Positions 41,162 through 50,020 are shown, counted from the first letter of the stretch. The stretch is 64,000 nt of DNA from an uncultured Lactobacillus sp. (GCA_948500755.1 CAOOYH010000004.1:40879-104878); one strand, 5' to 3'. Translations and numbers: made by a program. The notes: generated from the letters alone by a model not told the origin.

Positions 41162-41779
41162 ATGCGTTTTAGACATAAATTTAAAGTAGTTTCAGGATTT
41201 TTGATAGCTATACTTTCTCTTAGTATTACTACACCGGTTTTAGCAGATGCAAGTAATAATTCTCCTAGAGCGACTGATCTTGAAAAAGTTTCTAGATTAC
41301 AACAAAATAATAAAGAATTAACACAAGAAACGACTTTCTTACCTAATTTAGAAAGTAATATTAATAGCCAGACTTTTTTGGATAATAAAACTGTGGCTTC
41401 ACTTGCCAGAGATTCAATGTCCGGAATTGGAGGATCTGGCAGAGCTAACTGGGGAGGCTTAGGCGCTGCTGGAGGAGCCGCAATTGTTTATATAGGTGGT
41501 CGTGCTTATAAAAATGGCGTCCAGATACATCGAGCTGAAAGAAAAATTTCAAACAAAGTTTTAAAAGATAATAATCATGTTGATTTAGGGAAATTTCATG
41601 GGAGCGGCAATTATAAAACTGGACCTAAAGGGTACCATTTAGAAAAAGATCGTGCGGCTGGTAAACCTACTGCTCATAATGGCGGTGCAAATGGTAGCTA
41701 CTGGAAATTATATGATCGTAATAGTAAAGTTGCTTCTGTAAATAAAAATGGAAAGATTTTAAAGCATTATAAAAAATGA
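41162..41779 (+). CDS. Secreted polymorphic-toxin-like protein
   Basis: The 205-residue protein has a signal peptide of about 29 residues ending TTPVLA, like the lactococcin 972 precursor. A linker (about 30-85), a glycine/alanine-rich hydrophobic stretch (GSGRANWGGLGAAGGAAIVYIGG, described at about residues 85-107) and a compact C-terminal domain from about 135 follow. The domain has KGYHLEKDRAAGKPTAHN, then SYWKLYDRNSKVASVNKNGK. The pattern 'WKL.D....VAS...NGKIL' with basic residues is common at the C-termini of polymorphic and colicin-like nuclease toxins. The catalytic type is not identified. AGAGGAATA precedes the ATG. An acidic partner gene overlaps its stop by 4 bases. Confidence 0.65.
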   Translation: MRFRHKFKVVSGFLIAILSLSITTPVLADASNNSPRATDLEKVSRLQQNNKELTQETTFLPNLESNINSQTFLDNKTVASLARDSMSGIGGSGRANWGGLGAAGGAAIVYIGGRAYKNGVQIHRAERKISNKVLKDNNHVDLGKFHGSGNYKTGPKGYHLEKDRAAGKPTAHNGGANGSYWKLYDRNSKVASVNKNGKILKHYKK

Positions 41780-42246
41780 TTACTCAGAACCAAATTAATT
41801 ATTATGAAGATAACACGCCTAATTATTTCGTAGTTATTGGAGTAGATGGCTACAATTCTATAGCTAAAAATTATAGTTATTTTGATGATTATTATCTACC
41901 GAAATTAGTAGAGAAAGTTACTTTAATCAGTATGTTATTGCTGTCGTGGTATTCGGCAGAAATTGCTTTTCATACAGATGATGAAGAATCGGAACTGTAT
42001 AAATATAATAGTAAAGAACTTACTGCAGAAGATGTAGCTGTTCTCGTTAAATTGATTTCAGCTAGTATGCATCATAATGGATATATCCATTTTCTGTTTA
42101 AAGATGATGAGGGAGAAGAGTTCATGATGTATATTTATGGTGATTCAACAATCGGCTTTTGTAATATGACGGTAAAAACAAAAGAATACGTTGAGGCGCA
42201 AGTAAATAAGCAAGGATTATCATTAATGCTTGATGAAAGTAAATAA
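41776..42246 (+). CDS. Putative immunity protein for the secreted toxin
   Basis: The 156-residue protein is acidic and without signal or membrane segments, beginning MITQNQINYYEDNTPNYFVV. Aromatic and acidic patches include FDDYYLPKLVEKVT, HTDDEESELYKYN and FLFKDDEGEEFMMYIYGD. It overlaps the toxin stop in an ATGA junction, the usual coupling for toxin/immunity pairs, and its acidity complements the basic toxin domain. I do not recognise the family. The pair is enclosed by the 33-bp direct repeats. Confidence 0.6.
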   Translation: MITQNQINYYEDNTPNYFVVIGVDGYNSIAKNYSYFDDYYLPKLVEKVTLISMLLLSWYSAEIAFHTDDEESELYKYNSKELTAEDVAVLVKLISASMHHNGYIHFLFKDDEGEEFMMYIYGDSTIGFCNMTVKTKEYVEAQVNKQGLSLMLDESK

Positions 42247-42287
42247 TCAGGATGTTAACTATTGTAAATTTTTTATCGATTGTTTTT

Positions 42288-42320
42288 CAAAGAAAGCGTC
42301 GCCGTGAACAAGGACGTTGA
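42288..42320 (+). repeat. Direct repeat copy 2: helicase 3' end
   Basis: This is a perfect copy of 40978-41010 without a helicase gene in front. Its final TTGA forms the start of the -35 box of the alaS promoter. Confidence 0.97.
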
Positions 42321-42344
42321 CAAAAAACGAGCAAGTAGTACAAT
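42317..42344 (+). promoter_or_regulatory. alaS promoter
   Basis: TTGACA (42317-42322) and TACAAT (42339-42344) are 16 bases apart. The first four bases of the -35 lie inside the repeated helicase end, so before insertion the alaS promoter overlapped the helicase stop codon. Confidence 0.75.
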
Positions 42345-42349
42345 TATTT

Positions 42350-42548
42350 TCAGCTTAAGATATGTCTTTTAAATGTATATTTCAAAGAGAGAGCTGAAGG
42401 GTGAGAAAAGCTTAATATACTTTAACAAGATGCTCCTTTAAGTTTTCAATTAAGATAATTAAGAGGTAACAAGCACTGTTGCAATCAAGGTGGTACCGCG
42501 TGAATTTGCGTCCTTGAATTAAGCAATGGTGTTTTTTATTTTATTTTA
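42350..42548 (+). promoter_or_regulatory. T-box riboswitch leader of alaS
   Basis: The leader contains the T-box core AAGGTGGTACCGCG (42489-42502), which pairs with the acceptor end of uncharged tRNA. Upstream elements AGAGAGCTGAAGGGTGAGAA fit the end of stem I. TCAAGG pairs with CCTTGA in the antiterminator/terminator region, and a T-run follows at about 42532. It should read uncharged tRNA-Ala and allow alaS transcription when alanylation is low. Exact 5' boundary and specifier codon were not resolved. Confidence 0.9.
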
Positions 42549-42562
42549 GGGAGATAAAAAAT

Positions 42563-45202
42563 ATGAAGAAACTAACTAGTTCTGAGTTTCGTCAGATGTT
42601 TTTAGACTTTTTCAAAGATCATGGTCACATGATTATGCCTAGTGCATCACTTATTCCAGAAGACGACCCAACTCTTTTATGGATTAACTCTGGGGTTGCT
42701 ACTATGAAGAAGTACTTCGATGGTTCAGTTGTGCCTAAGAACCACCGAATTACTAGTTCACAAAAGTCAATTAGAACTAATGATATCGAAAATGTTGGTA
42801 AGACTGCTCGTCACCAAACTTTCTTTGAAATGCTTGGTAACTTTTCTGTCGGTGACTACTTTAGAGATGAAGCTATTCCTTGGGCATGGGAATTTTTAAC
42901 TAGTCCTGATTGGCTTGGTTTACCAAAGGAAAAGCTTTACTGTACTGTTTATCCAAAAGATGAAGACTCATTCAAGGTTTGGGTAAAAGCAGGGATGCCA
43001 GAAGATCATATCGTGAAGCTTGAAGATAACTTCTGGGATATTGGTGAAGGTCCATGTGGTCCTGATACTGAAATTTTCTACGATCGTGGTCAAGAAAACA
43101 ATGATGTTGCTGAAGACGATCCAGAAAACTTCCCAGGTGGTGAAAATGCTCGTTACCTTGAAATTTGGAACATTGTATTTTCACAATACAACCACTTGCC
43201 AAACGGTAAGTACGTTGATCAACCTCATAAGAACATCGATACCGGTATGGGTCTTGAACGTGTACTTTCAATTTTGCAAGATGCACCAACTAACTTTGAA
43301 ACTGACTTGTTCTTGCCAATCATTCACGCTACTGAAGAAATGACTGACGGTAAGAAATACGGTGAAAATGATGAAGATACCACTGCATTTAAGATTATTG
43401 CTGACCACGTTCGTGCAGTAAGTTTTGCGATTGCTGATGGTGCTCTTCCTTCAAACTCTGGCCGTGGTTACGTTTTACGTCGTTTGATCCGTCGTGCTGA
43501 TTTAAATGGTCAACGTCTTGGTATCAAGGGAGCTTTCCTTTACAAGCTTGTTCCAGTTGTTGGTAAAATTATGGAAAGCCACTATCCAGAAGTTAGGGAC
43601 CAACAAGGATTCATTCAAAACGTTATTCAAAACGAAGAAGAAAGATTCCAATCGACTCTTGATACTGGTTTGAGTTTGCTTGATGATTTAATTGATAAAG
43701 CTCAAAATTCAGAAGAAAAGACTATTTCTGGTAAAGATGCCTTTAAGATGTTTGATACTTATGGTTTCCCATATGAATTGACTTTTGAATCTGCACAAGA
43801 TGCGGGCTTAAATGTTGATAAAGATGGCTTTGATAAGGAAATGCAAGCTCAAAAAGATCGTGCCAGAAAGGCACGTGGTGACTTGCAATCAATGGGTTCA
43901 CAAGATTTAACTTTAATGAACTTAAAGGATAAGTCAGAATTTGAATATGGCGTTTATGAAGAACCACACGCTAAATTGATTGATATTGTTGTTGATGACA
44001 AGTTAGTTGATAAAGCTGAAGGTGAACAAGCTACCTTAGTCTTTGATAAAACTCCATTTTACGCAGAACGTGGTGGACAAGTAGCTGATCATGGTGATAT
44101 TTACAACCAAGATGGCGAATTAGTAGCTAAAGTTACTGATGTTCAACATGCACCAAATGATCAAAACTTACACTTTGTTGATGTGATTTTGCCACTTGAA
44201 AAGGGTCAAGAATACGTTCTTAAGATTGACAAGGAACGTCGTGAAGGTCTTCGTCATTCTCACACTGCAACTCACTTGCTTCATGCAGCTCTTCGTCAAG
44301 TATTAGGCGATCATACTCACCAAGCTGGTTCACTTGTAGAACCTGATTACTTAAGATTTGACTTTACTGCTATGGATCCAATGACTCCACGTGAACTCAA
44401 GTCAGTTGAAGAATTGGTAAACCAAAAAATTTGGGAAGCTATCAATGTAGAAACTACTATTACTGATCCAGAAACTGGCCGTAAGATGGGTGCCTTAGCC
44501 TTGTTTAATGGTAAATATGGTGACAAGGTTCGTGTAGTTCAAATAGATGACTTTTCAACTGAATTTTGTGGAGGAACTCATTGTTCTAACACTAGCCAAA
44601 TTGGTATTTTCAAGATCACTTCTGAATCTGCAGTTGGTGCAGGAATGCGTAGAATTGAAGCTGTAACTTCTAAGAAGGCTTACGAATACTTAGCAGAACG
44701 TTCAAGCTTACTTGATGATATTCAAGAAGAAGTTAAAGCAACTAAGGCTGAAAATATTATCGATAAGATTGATTCACTTGAAAGTGACTTGCACGACAGC
44801 CAAAAGCAAGTTGAAGAATTAAACAAGCAAATCAATAGCGCTAAGTCAAAAGACTTGTTTAACAATGTGAAGGATGTTAACGATCTTACTGTTATTGCAG
44901 AAGTAGCTGATGTAGATGGAATGAAGGACTTACGTGAACTTGCTGATAATTGGAAGAGTTCAAATAAGTCAGATGTTTTAGTATTAGCGGCTGAAAATGA
45001 TGGTAAAGCTAACATGATTATCAGCTTGGGCGATAAGGCCTTGGAAAAGGGTCTTAAGGCTGGAGATTTGATTAAAATCGCTGCCCCAATCTTTGGCGGT
45101 GGCGGCGGTGGTCGTCCAAACATGGCTCAAGCTGGTGGTAAGAAGCCAGAAGGTTTAAATGACGCTATTGAAGCTGTAATTAATGAAATTTCTAAAAATT
45201 AA
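42563..45202 (+). CDS. alaS: Alanyl-tRNA synthetase
   Basis: The 879-residue class II synthetase charges tRNA-Ala. The catalytic core is N-terminal (SSEFRQMFLDFFKDHGH; KTARHQTFFEMLGNFSVGDYF). The editing domain has HSHTATHLLHAALR and the zinc-binding CGGTHC (about residue 670). The C-terminal C-Ala domain ends with the glycine-rich GGGGGGRPNMAQAGG. GGGAG precedes the ATG. It is controlled by the T-box upstream. Confidence 0.98.
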   Translation: MKKLTSSEFRQMFLDFFKDHGHMIMPSASLIPEDDPTLLWINSGVATMKKYFDGSVVPKNHRITSSQKSIRTNDIENVGKTARHQTFFEMLGNFSVGDYFRDEAIPWAWEFLTSPDWLGLPKEKLYCTVYPKDEDSFKVWVKAGMPEDHIVKLEDNFWDIGEGPCGPDTEIFYDRGQENNDVAEDDPENFPGGENARYLEIWNIVFSQYNHLPNGKYVDQPHKNIDTGMGLERVLSILQDAPTNFETDLFLPIIHATEEMTDGKKYGENDEDTTAFKIIADHVRAVSFAIADGALPSNSGRGYVLRRLIRRADLNGQRLGIKGAFLYKLVPVVGKIMESHYPEVRDQQGFIQNVIQNEEERFQSTLDTGLSLLDDLIDKAQNSEEKTISGKDAFKMFDTYGFPYELTFESAQDAGLNVDKDGFDKEMQAQKDRARKARGDLQSMGSQDLTLMNLKDKSEFEYGVYEEPHAKLIDIVVDDKLVDKAEGEQATLVFDKTPFYAERGGQVADHGDIYNQDGELVAKVTDVQHAPNDQNLHFVDVILPLEKGQEYVLKIDKERREGLRHSHTATHLLHAALRQVLGDHTHQAGSLVEPDYLRFDFTAMDPMTPRELKSVEELVNQKIWEAINVETTITDPETGRKMGALALFNGKYGDKVRVVQIDDFSTEFCGGTHCSNTSQIGIFKITSESAVGAGMRRIEAVTSKKAYEYLAERSSLLDDIQEEVKATKAENIIDKIDSLESDLHDSQKQVEELNKQINSAKSKDLFNNVKDVNDLTVIAEVADVDGMKDLRELADNWKSSNKSDVLVLAAENDGKANMIISLGDKALEKGLKAGDLIKIAAPIFGGGGGGRPNMAQAGGKKPEGLNDAIEAVINEISKN

Positions 45203-45254
45203 TTAATTGAGTTTAATTCTTTTTTCAAGTAAAATTGTGACAGGAGGAATAATT

Positions 45255-45512
45255 ATGAGCTCGCTAGATAAGACAATGCATTTTGACTTTAATCAAAATA
45301 AAGGAAAAAATGTTTATGATACTCTGCAAGATGTTTACAATGCGCTTGAAGAAAAGGGCTATAACCCAATTAACCAGATTGTAGGATACTTACTTTCTGG
45401 CGATCCGGCTTATATCCCACGGCACAATGATGCCCGTAATTTAATTCTTAAGCATGAACGTGATGAAATTATTGAGGAACTTGTGAAGAGTTATCTTGGT
45501 AAGGATAAATAA
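45255..45512 (+). CDS. ireB: IreB family regulatory phosphoprotein (UPF0297)
   Basis: The 85-residue protein starts at ATG 45255 with AGGAGGAA upstream. It contains MHFDFNQNKGKNVYDTLQDVY and NPINQIVGYLLSGDPAYIPRH, the whole-family signature. IreB in Enterococcus is a substrate of the kinase IreK and regulates cephalosporin tolerance. The conserved order alaS-ireB-ruvX-DUF1292 is present, and the stop overlaps the ruvX start in TAATG. Confidence 0.93.
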   Translation: MSSLDKTMHFDFNQNKGKNVYDTLQDVYNALEEKGYNPINQIVGYLLSGDPAYIPRHNDARNLILKHERDEIIEELVKSYLGKDK

Positions 45513-45940
45513 TGCGTTTAATAGGATTAGATGTTGGTTCTAAAACAGTTGGCGTGGCGGTAAGTGATGAACTGGGGTATACTGCCCAAAAACTAGAAAC
45601 CATTCAAATTGATGAAAGTAAGTTTAATTTTGGGATGCGCTCAATTAAAAAACTTGTGCGTGAATACGATCCTGAAGGTTTTGTTCTAGGTTTACCTAAA
45701 AATATGGATGGAACTGATGGAGCATCTGTTACCAGAAGTAAAGCTTATGGTAAAAGACTTGAAGATAAATTTGGCTTACCAGTTCATTATTCTGACGAAC
45801 GCCTAACGACGATTGAATCAAGAAGAGTATTAATCGAAGAAGCTGGAATTCACGATCGTAAAAAACGTAAAGAAGTGATCGATCAAATGGCAGCTGTACT
45901 CATCTTGCAAAATTATTTAGACTTACACCGAAAGGATTAA
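45512..45940 (+). CDS. ruvX: Putative Holliday junction resolvase RuvX (YqgF)
   Basis: The 142-residue RNase H-fold nuclease is implicated in 16S rRNA 5' processing and resolvase activity. Motifs are RLIGLDVGSKTVGVAVSD (first Asp), FVLGLPKNMDGT, and YSDERLTTIESRR with the DE pair. The start overlaps the ireB stop by one base. Confidence 0.95.
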   Translation: MRLIGLDVGSKTVGVAVSDELGYTAQKLETIQIDESKFNFGMRSIKKLVREYDPEGFVLGLPKNMDGTDGASVTRSKAYGKRLEDKFGLPVHYSDERLTTIESRRVLIEEAGIHDRKKRKEVIDQMAAVLILQNYLDLHRKD

Positions 45941-45942
45941 TT

Positions 45943-46254
45943 ATGGTAGAAGTTAATAAAGGTGACGATAAGGATCGTCAGATTACCTTGGTTGATGATC
46001 AAGGCAACGAAGAATTATATGAAATTTTATTCACTTTCCATTCTGATGATTATGATAAGTCATATGTTCTTCTCTACCCTGCAGCTGTAGGTGAAGGCGA
46101 AGACATTGAAGTTCAAGCTTTCAGCTACGATGCAGATGATGCAGGAGACGTCACAAGTAGTGACTTGCATGAAATTACATCAGATGAAGAATGGGACATG
46201 GTTCAAGGAGTTTTAAATACTTTCCTTGATGATGACCGTTTAAGTGGTGAATAA
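45943..46254 (+). CDS. DUF1292 family protein (YrzB-like)
   Basis: The 103-residue acidic protein contains the DUF1292 pattern: ITLVDDQGNEELYEILFTF, KSYVLLYPA and WDMVQGVLNTFLDD. Its function is unknown. It follows ruvX by 2 bases, in the order seen in most Firmicutes. Confidence 0.9.
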   Translation: MVEVNKGDDKDRQITLVDDQGNEELYEILFTFHSDDYDKSYVLLYPAAVGEGEDIEVQAFSYDADDAGDVTSSDLHEITSDEEWDMVQGVLNTFLDDDRLSGE

Positions 46255-46256
46255 AG

Positions 46257-46287
46257 AAGAGGTTTGGCTTAGCCGGCCTCTTTTTGT
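46257..46287 (+). terminator. Terminator after the alaS-ireB-ruvX operon
   Basis: AGAGG pairs with CCTCT, and the inner TTTGGC pairs with GCCGG with one bulged base and a G-U, followed by five T residues. Confidence 0.7.
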
Positions 46288-46309
46288 TAATAAGGAATAA
46301 AAATAATAA

Positions 46310-48661
46310 ATGAACAGTAAAATTTTAAAGATCCTAGAATTTGAACAAATTACTAATCGCTTGAGTTCTTTAGCAATTACTGCTCCTGCTAAAGAAAAAG
46401 CCGCCAATTTAAAGCCAAAAACAGATTTTGATAAAGTAGAAAAAAGTTTGAAGCAAACTTTAGCTTTAGCAAATTTGCTTAGAATTAAAGGTCAACTTCC
46501 TTTGACTGATTTTCAAGATGTTAAGCCAAGTACTAAACGTTTAAGTGTCAAGGCAAACTTGAATGCACAAGAATTTGGTAATATTTTATTGATTCTAAGT
46601 CTAGCTAGTGAAATCAATGGCTTTTTGGAAGATTTAGATGAAGATATCGATTTATCGGCAATTGATGAAATTTTAGACAAATTGGTTGTTCCAGACACAT
46701 TATTCAACCAATTAAAAAAGTCAGTTGACTTTGATGGTGAAGTTCTTGATGGTGCTTCGAGTGCCTTAGCTAGAATTCGTCATGACATTAAGAGTAACGA
46801 AGAAGAAATTAAGAATAAGATGGATAGCTACACTAAGGGAAACAGTAGTAAATATCTGTCTGAACAAATTGTGACTATTCGTGATGATCGCTATGTTATT
46901 CCAGTTAAGCAAGAATATCGTGGTAAATTTGGCGGGGTTGTTCACGATCAAAGTGCCAGTGGCCAGACTTTATTTGTGGAACCTGAAGCAGTTTTGAATT
47001 TGAATAACCGCCAACAGAACTTGATGGCCCAAGAGCGACAAGAAATTCGCAATATTTTAAAGCATTTATCTTCAATGGCTCGTGAAGATATTAAAAATTT
47101 GAATGAAATTGCATTCTCCTTATCTGAACTCGACTTTTTGCAAGCTAAGGCCAAACTTGCCAAAGAAATGAAAGCAACCGAACCCAGCTTAAGCTATGAT
47201 AATTCACTTTACTTGCGTAAGGCACGCCATCCGTTAATTGATCCTGAAAAAGTTGTGCCTAATGATATTTACTTGGGTGAAGAATTTGACACCATGTTAA
47301 TTACTGGACCTAATACTGGTGGTAAGACGATCACTTTAAAGACGGCTGGTTTGATTCAATTGATGGCTCAATCAGGTTTATTTATTCCAGCTGAAGAAAA
47401 TAGTAAGGTTGGAGTTTTTAAGCAGGTTTATGCCGATATCGGTGATGAACAATCAATTGAACAATCATTGAGTACTTTTTCTTCACATATTAATGACATT
47501 ATTGCCATTATGAAAAACGTTAATGATCAAACCTTGGTTTTAATTGATGAAATTGGAGCCGGGACTGATCCGGAAGAAGGGGCTAGTTTGGCCATCAGTA
47601 TTTTGGATTTTTTACGTAAAAAATCCAAAATTATGGTTACTACGCACTATCCTGAATTGAAGCTTTATGGCTATAATCGAGAGCGAACTACCAATGCTTC
47701 GATGGAATTTGACTTAAAGACTTTATCCCCAACTTATCGTTTGCAAATTGGAATTCCTGGCCATAGTAATGCTTTTGCAATTGCGCGCCGTTTAGGGATG
47801 CGTGAAGATGTAGTAAAAAATGCTCAAAAATTGATGAAGGATGAAGATTCTGACATTAATAATATGATTGAGCGTTTAAATGAACAAACAAAGGCTGCAA
47901 CTAGTGCGCGCAGTCGCTTAGAAACTAGTCTTGATCGCAGTCAAAAACTTGAGAAGAAGTTGCAAGATGCCTTAGATTGGTACAATCAAAGAGTTCAAAA
48001 GCAGCTTGATTTTGCTCAAGAGCGTGCTAACGAAATCGTTGCTAAAAGACGAAAGAAAGCAGACCAAATTATTGAACGTCTTGAAAATGAACGCAAAAAC
48101 GGGGTTCAGATTAAAGAAAATAAGATTATTGATGCAAAAGGTGAATTGAATAGCCTAGAACGTCAAGCTCAAAATTTGGCTAATAATAAGGTTCTACAGC
48201 GCGAAAAACGCCGTCATAATGTAAGTGTAGGGGATAAGGTGAAAGTCCTCTCATATGGGCAAACAGGGACTATTACAAAGAAACTTTCCGATCATGATTA
48301 TGAAGTCCAAATGGGAATCATGAAAGTAAAAGTTAGCGATCGTGATGTTGAAAAAATTGATGCTCCTAAGAAACAAATTCCGCATGTAAGAGCGACGAGC
48401 GCTTTGAGAAGAAGCAACGCGCGTAGTGAACTTGATTTAAGAGGACAGCGTTATGATGAAGCGATGACTAATTTAGATCGTTACTTTGATTCCGTCCTTT
48501 TGGCTGGACTCGATGTAGTGACGATTATTCATGGTATTGGTACGGGTGCAATTAGGACTGGTGTGTGGCAATATCTACGCAGCAACCGCCATGTAAAAAG
48601 CTTTAACTACGCTCCGGCAAATCAAGGTGGAAATGGAGCCACAATTGTTCAATTAAAGTAA
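46310..48661 (+). CDS. mutS2: Endonuclease MutS2
   Basis: The 783-residue MutS2 acts in suppressing recombination or in rescuing collided ribosomes. It lacks the MutS mismatch domain. It has a clamp region, an ATPase with GPNTGGKTITLK (about residue 335), Walker B LVLIDEIGAGTDPEEG and TTHYPELK, a long coiled coil (about 510-630), a KOW-like segment (VGDKVKVLSYGQTGTI) and a C-terminal Smr nuclease domain (SELDLRGQRYDEA, IIHGIGTGAIRTGV). It is monocistronic or co-transcribed with trxA. Confidence 0.96.
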   Translation: MNSKILKILEFEQITNRLSSLAITAPAKEKAANLKPKTDFDKVEKSLKQTLALANLLRIKGQLPLTDFQDVKPSTKRLSVKANLNAQEFGNILLILSLASEINGFLEDLDEDIDLSAIDEILDKLVVPDTLFNQLKKSVDFDGEVLDGASSALARIRHDIKSNEEEIKNKMDSYTKGNSSKYLSEQIVTIRDDRYVIPVKQEYRGKFGGVVHDQSASGQTLFVEPEAVLNLNNRQQNLMAQERQEIRNILKHLSSMAREDIKNLNEIAFSLSELDFLQAKAKLAKEMKATEPSLSYDNSLYLRKARHPLIDPEKVVPNDIYLGEEFDTMLITGPNTGGKTITLKTAGLIQLMAQSGLFIPAEENSKVGVFKQVYADIGDEQSIEQSLSTFSSHINDIIAIMKNVNDQTLVLIDEIGAGTDPEEGASLAISILDFLRKKSKIMVTTHYPELKLYGYNRERTTNASMEFDLKTLSPTYRLQIGIPGHSNAFAIARRLGMREDVVKNAQKLMKDEDSDINNMIERLNEQTKAATSARSRLETSLDRSQKLEKKLQDALDWYNQRVQKQLDFAQERANEIVAKRRKKADQIIERLENERKNGVQIKENKIIDAKGELNSLERQAQNLANNKVLQREKRRHNVSVGDKVKVLSYGQTGTITKKLSDHDYEVQMGIMKVKVSDRDVEKIDAPKKQIPHVRATSALRRSNARSELDLRGQRYDEAMTNLDRYFDSVLLAGLDVVTIIHGIGTGAIRTGVWQYLRSNRHVKSFNYAPANQGGNGATIVQLK

Positions 48662-48738
48662 GCATTTTACTTGTAAAAAGTAAGCCATACTGTTATAATT
48701 TAATCAAAGAACTATATAATTGATGAGAGGTAATAATC

Positions 48739-49050
48739 ATGGTTGAAGAAATTACAGACCAAAATTTTGCTGAAGAAACTGATAATGGTGTTGTTTTGAC
48801 TGACTTTTGGGCAACTTGGTGTGGTCCATGTAAGATGCAATCACCAGTTATTGACCAATTAGCAGAAGAAAGACAAGATGTTAAGTTCACAAAGATGGAC
48901 GTTGATCAAAATCAAGAAACTGCTAGAGATTTAGGTATTATGGCTATTCCTACTTTGCTTATTAAGAAAAACGGTCAAATTGTTGATCGTTTGACTGGTT
49001 ACACTCCAAAGGAAAAGCTTAACCAAATCTTAGATCAATACACAGCTTAA
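48739..49050 (+). CDS. trxA: Thioredoxin
   Basis: The 103-residue thioredoxin has the active site WCGPCK (about 29-34), the cis-proline segment MAIPTLLIKKNG and the terminal helix KEKLNQILDQY. A TATAAT-like -10 is visible 44 bases before the start (48695 region) and GAGAGG precedes the ATG, so it can be transcribed separately from mutS2. Confidence 0.95.
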   Translation: MVEEITDQNFAEETDNGVVLTDFWATWCGPCKMQSPVIDQLAEERQDVKFTKMDVDQNQETARDLGIMAIPTLLIKKNGQIVDRLTGYTPKEKLNQILDQYTA

Positions 49051-49062
49051 TAAAAAATAAAG

Positions 49063-49094
49063 ACGGAGCGGTTAAACCGCTCCGTCTTTTTGTT
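49063..49094. terminator. Bidirectional terminator between trxA and mscL
   Basis: AAGACGGAGCGGTT is perfectly inverted with AACCGCTCCGTCTT and flanked by A and T runs. Confidence 0.9.
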
Positions 49095-49460
49095 TTACTC
49101 TGTTTTGCTTTCTAATAAATCACGTATATCTTTTAAGTAGTCCTCTGCAGTAGGGCCAGCTTCCTTCTTTTCTTTTTTAGTAATTTTATTAACTGCTTTT
49201 ACAATTAAAAATACTACGAAGGAAATAATTAGGAAATTGATTACCGAATTGATAAAACTGCCATATTTGAAAGTGGCATCTCCTACTTTTAATACCAGAT
49301 TCGATAGATCAATTTTACCGATAAATATTCCGATTAGCGGATTGATGATATTGGAAACAAGAGACTTCACAATAGAAGTGAAGGCAGCTCCAATGATGAC
49401 ACCAACAGCTAAATCAATGACGTTGCCACGTGCAATAAATTGTTTGAATTCTTTAAACAT
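49095..49460 (-). CDS. mscL: Large-conductance mechanosensitive channel MscL
   Basis: The 121-residue protein opens under membrane tension on hypo-osmotic shock. The first helix is GNVIDLAVGVIIGAAFTSIV (about 14-33), the second INSVINFLIISFVVFLIV. A charged cytoplasmic tail KKEKKEAGPTAEDYLKDIRDLL follows. Length and topology are normal. AGGAGG lies 11 bases before the ATG. Confidence 0.96.
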   Translation of the reverse strand: MFKEFKQFIARGNVIDLAVGVIIGAAFTSIVKSLVSNIINPLIGIFIGKIDLSNLVLKVGDATFKYGSFINSVINFLIISFVVFLIVKAVNKITKKEKKEAGPTAEDYLKDIRDLLESKTE

Positions 49461-49524
49461 TACCTATATACCTCCTGTTTTATATGCTTAAAGTATACAG
49501 GAAGAAAATAAAATAGGCTAGAAA

Positions 49525-49935
49525 TTAGCTAAAACGTGCTAAAAATTGAACTTTGTTTTCTTTATCTAAAATTGTAATTTCACTTTCGCAAGTTTTGCCA
49601 GTTTCTTTTTGAACAGCTTCGGCAATCATGCCACTTTCTAAAGCAAATTCTTTACTGTCACTGTTTAAACGATCTTCTACGCTTTGACCAGTTAATTCAA
49701 AAGTCACTGATGAACGGCGTTCTTTAGTTCGAGATAATTGGCCAAATTCCGCCATATTAAAGAACTCTGCCAAATCATTAAAGCTTGCGATATCATAATG
49801 GCGAGAAATTCGTTTGCCAGCCCAATAAAGAATAGTCGCATTATCATTACCTAAAATGGTTGGTAATAAAAAGTCACGGTAGAGCTGATTAATAAAATAT
49901 ACATGTTCATTAGAGTGTTCTGTGTTATTTTGCAT
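49525..49935 (-). CDS. DUF2507 family protein (YslB-like)
   Basis: The 136-residue cytosolic protein has the DUF2507 core: DFLLPTILGNDNATILYWAGKRISR and FFNMAEFGQL. These proteins resemble the 4-vinyl reductase/bacteriochlorophyll-reductase-type small-molecule binding fold and have no known role. It stands alone, divergent from murI. Confidence 0.88.
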   Translation of the reverse strand: MQNNTEHSNEHVYFINQLYRDFLLPTILGNDNATILYWAGKRISRHYDIASFNDLAEFFNMAEFGQLSRTKERRSSVTFELTGQSVEDRLNSDSKEFALESGMIAEAVQKETGKTCESEITILDKENKVQFLARFS

Positions 49936-50020
49936 ATGTTTTTCATCCCTTTTATTCTTTTTTATTTTACCTTAAACTAGTAGAAGTAGAAAATATTTTT
50001 TCTTTAGGGGGCTATAAGTT

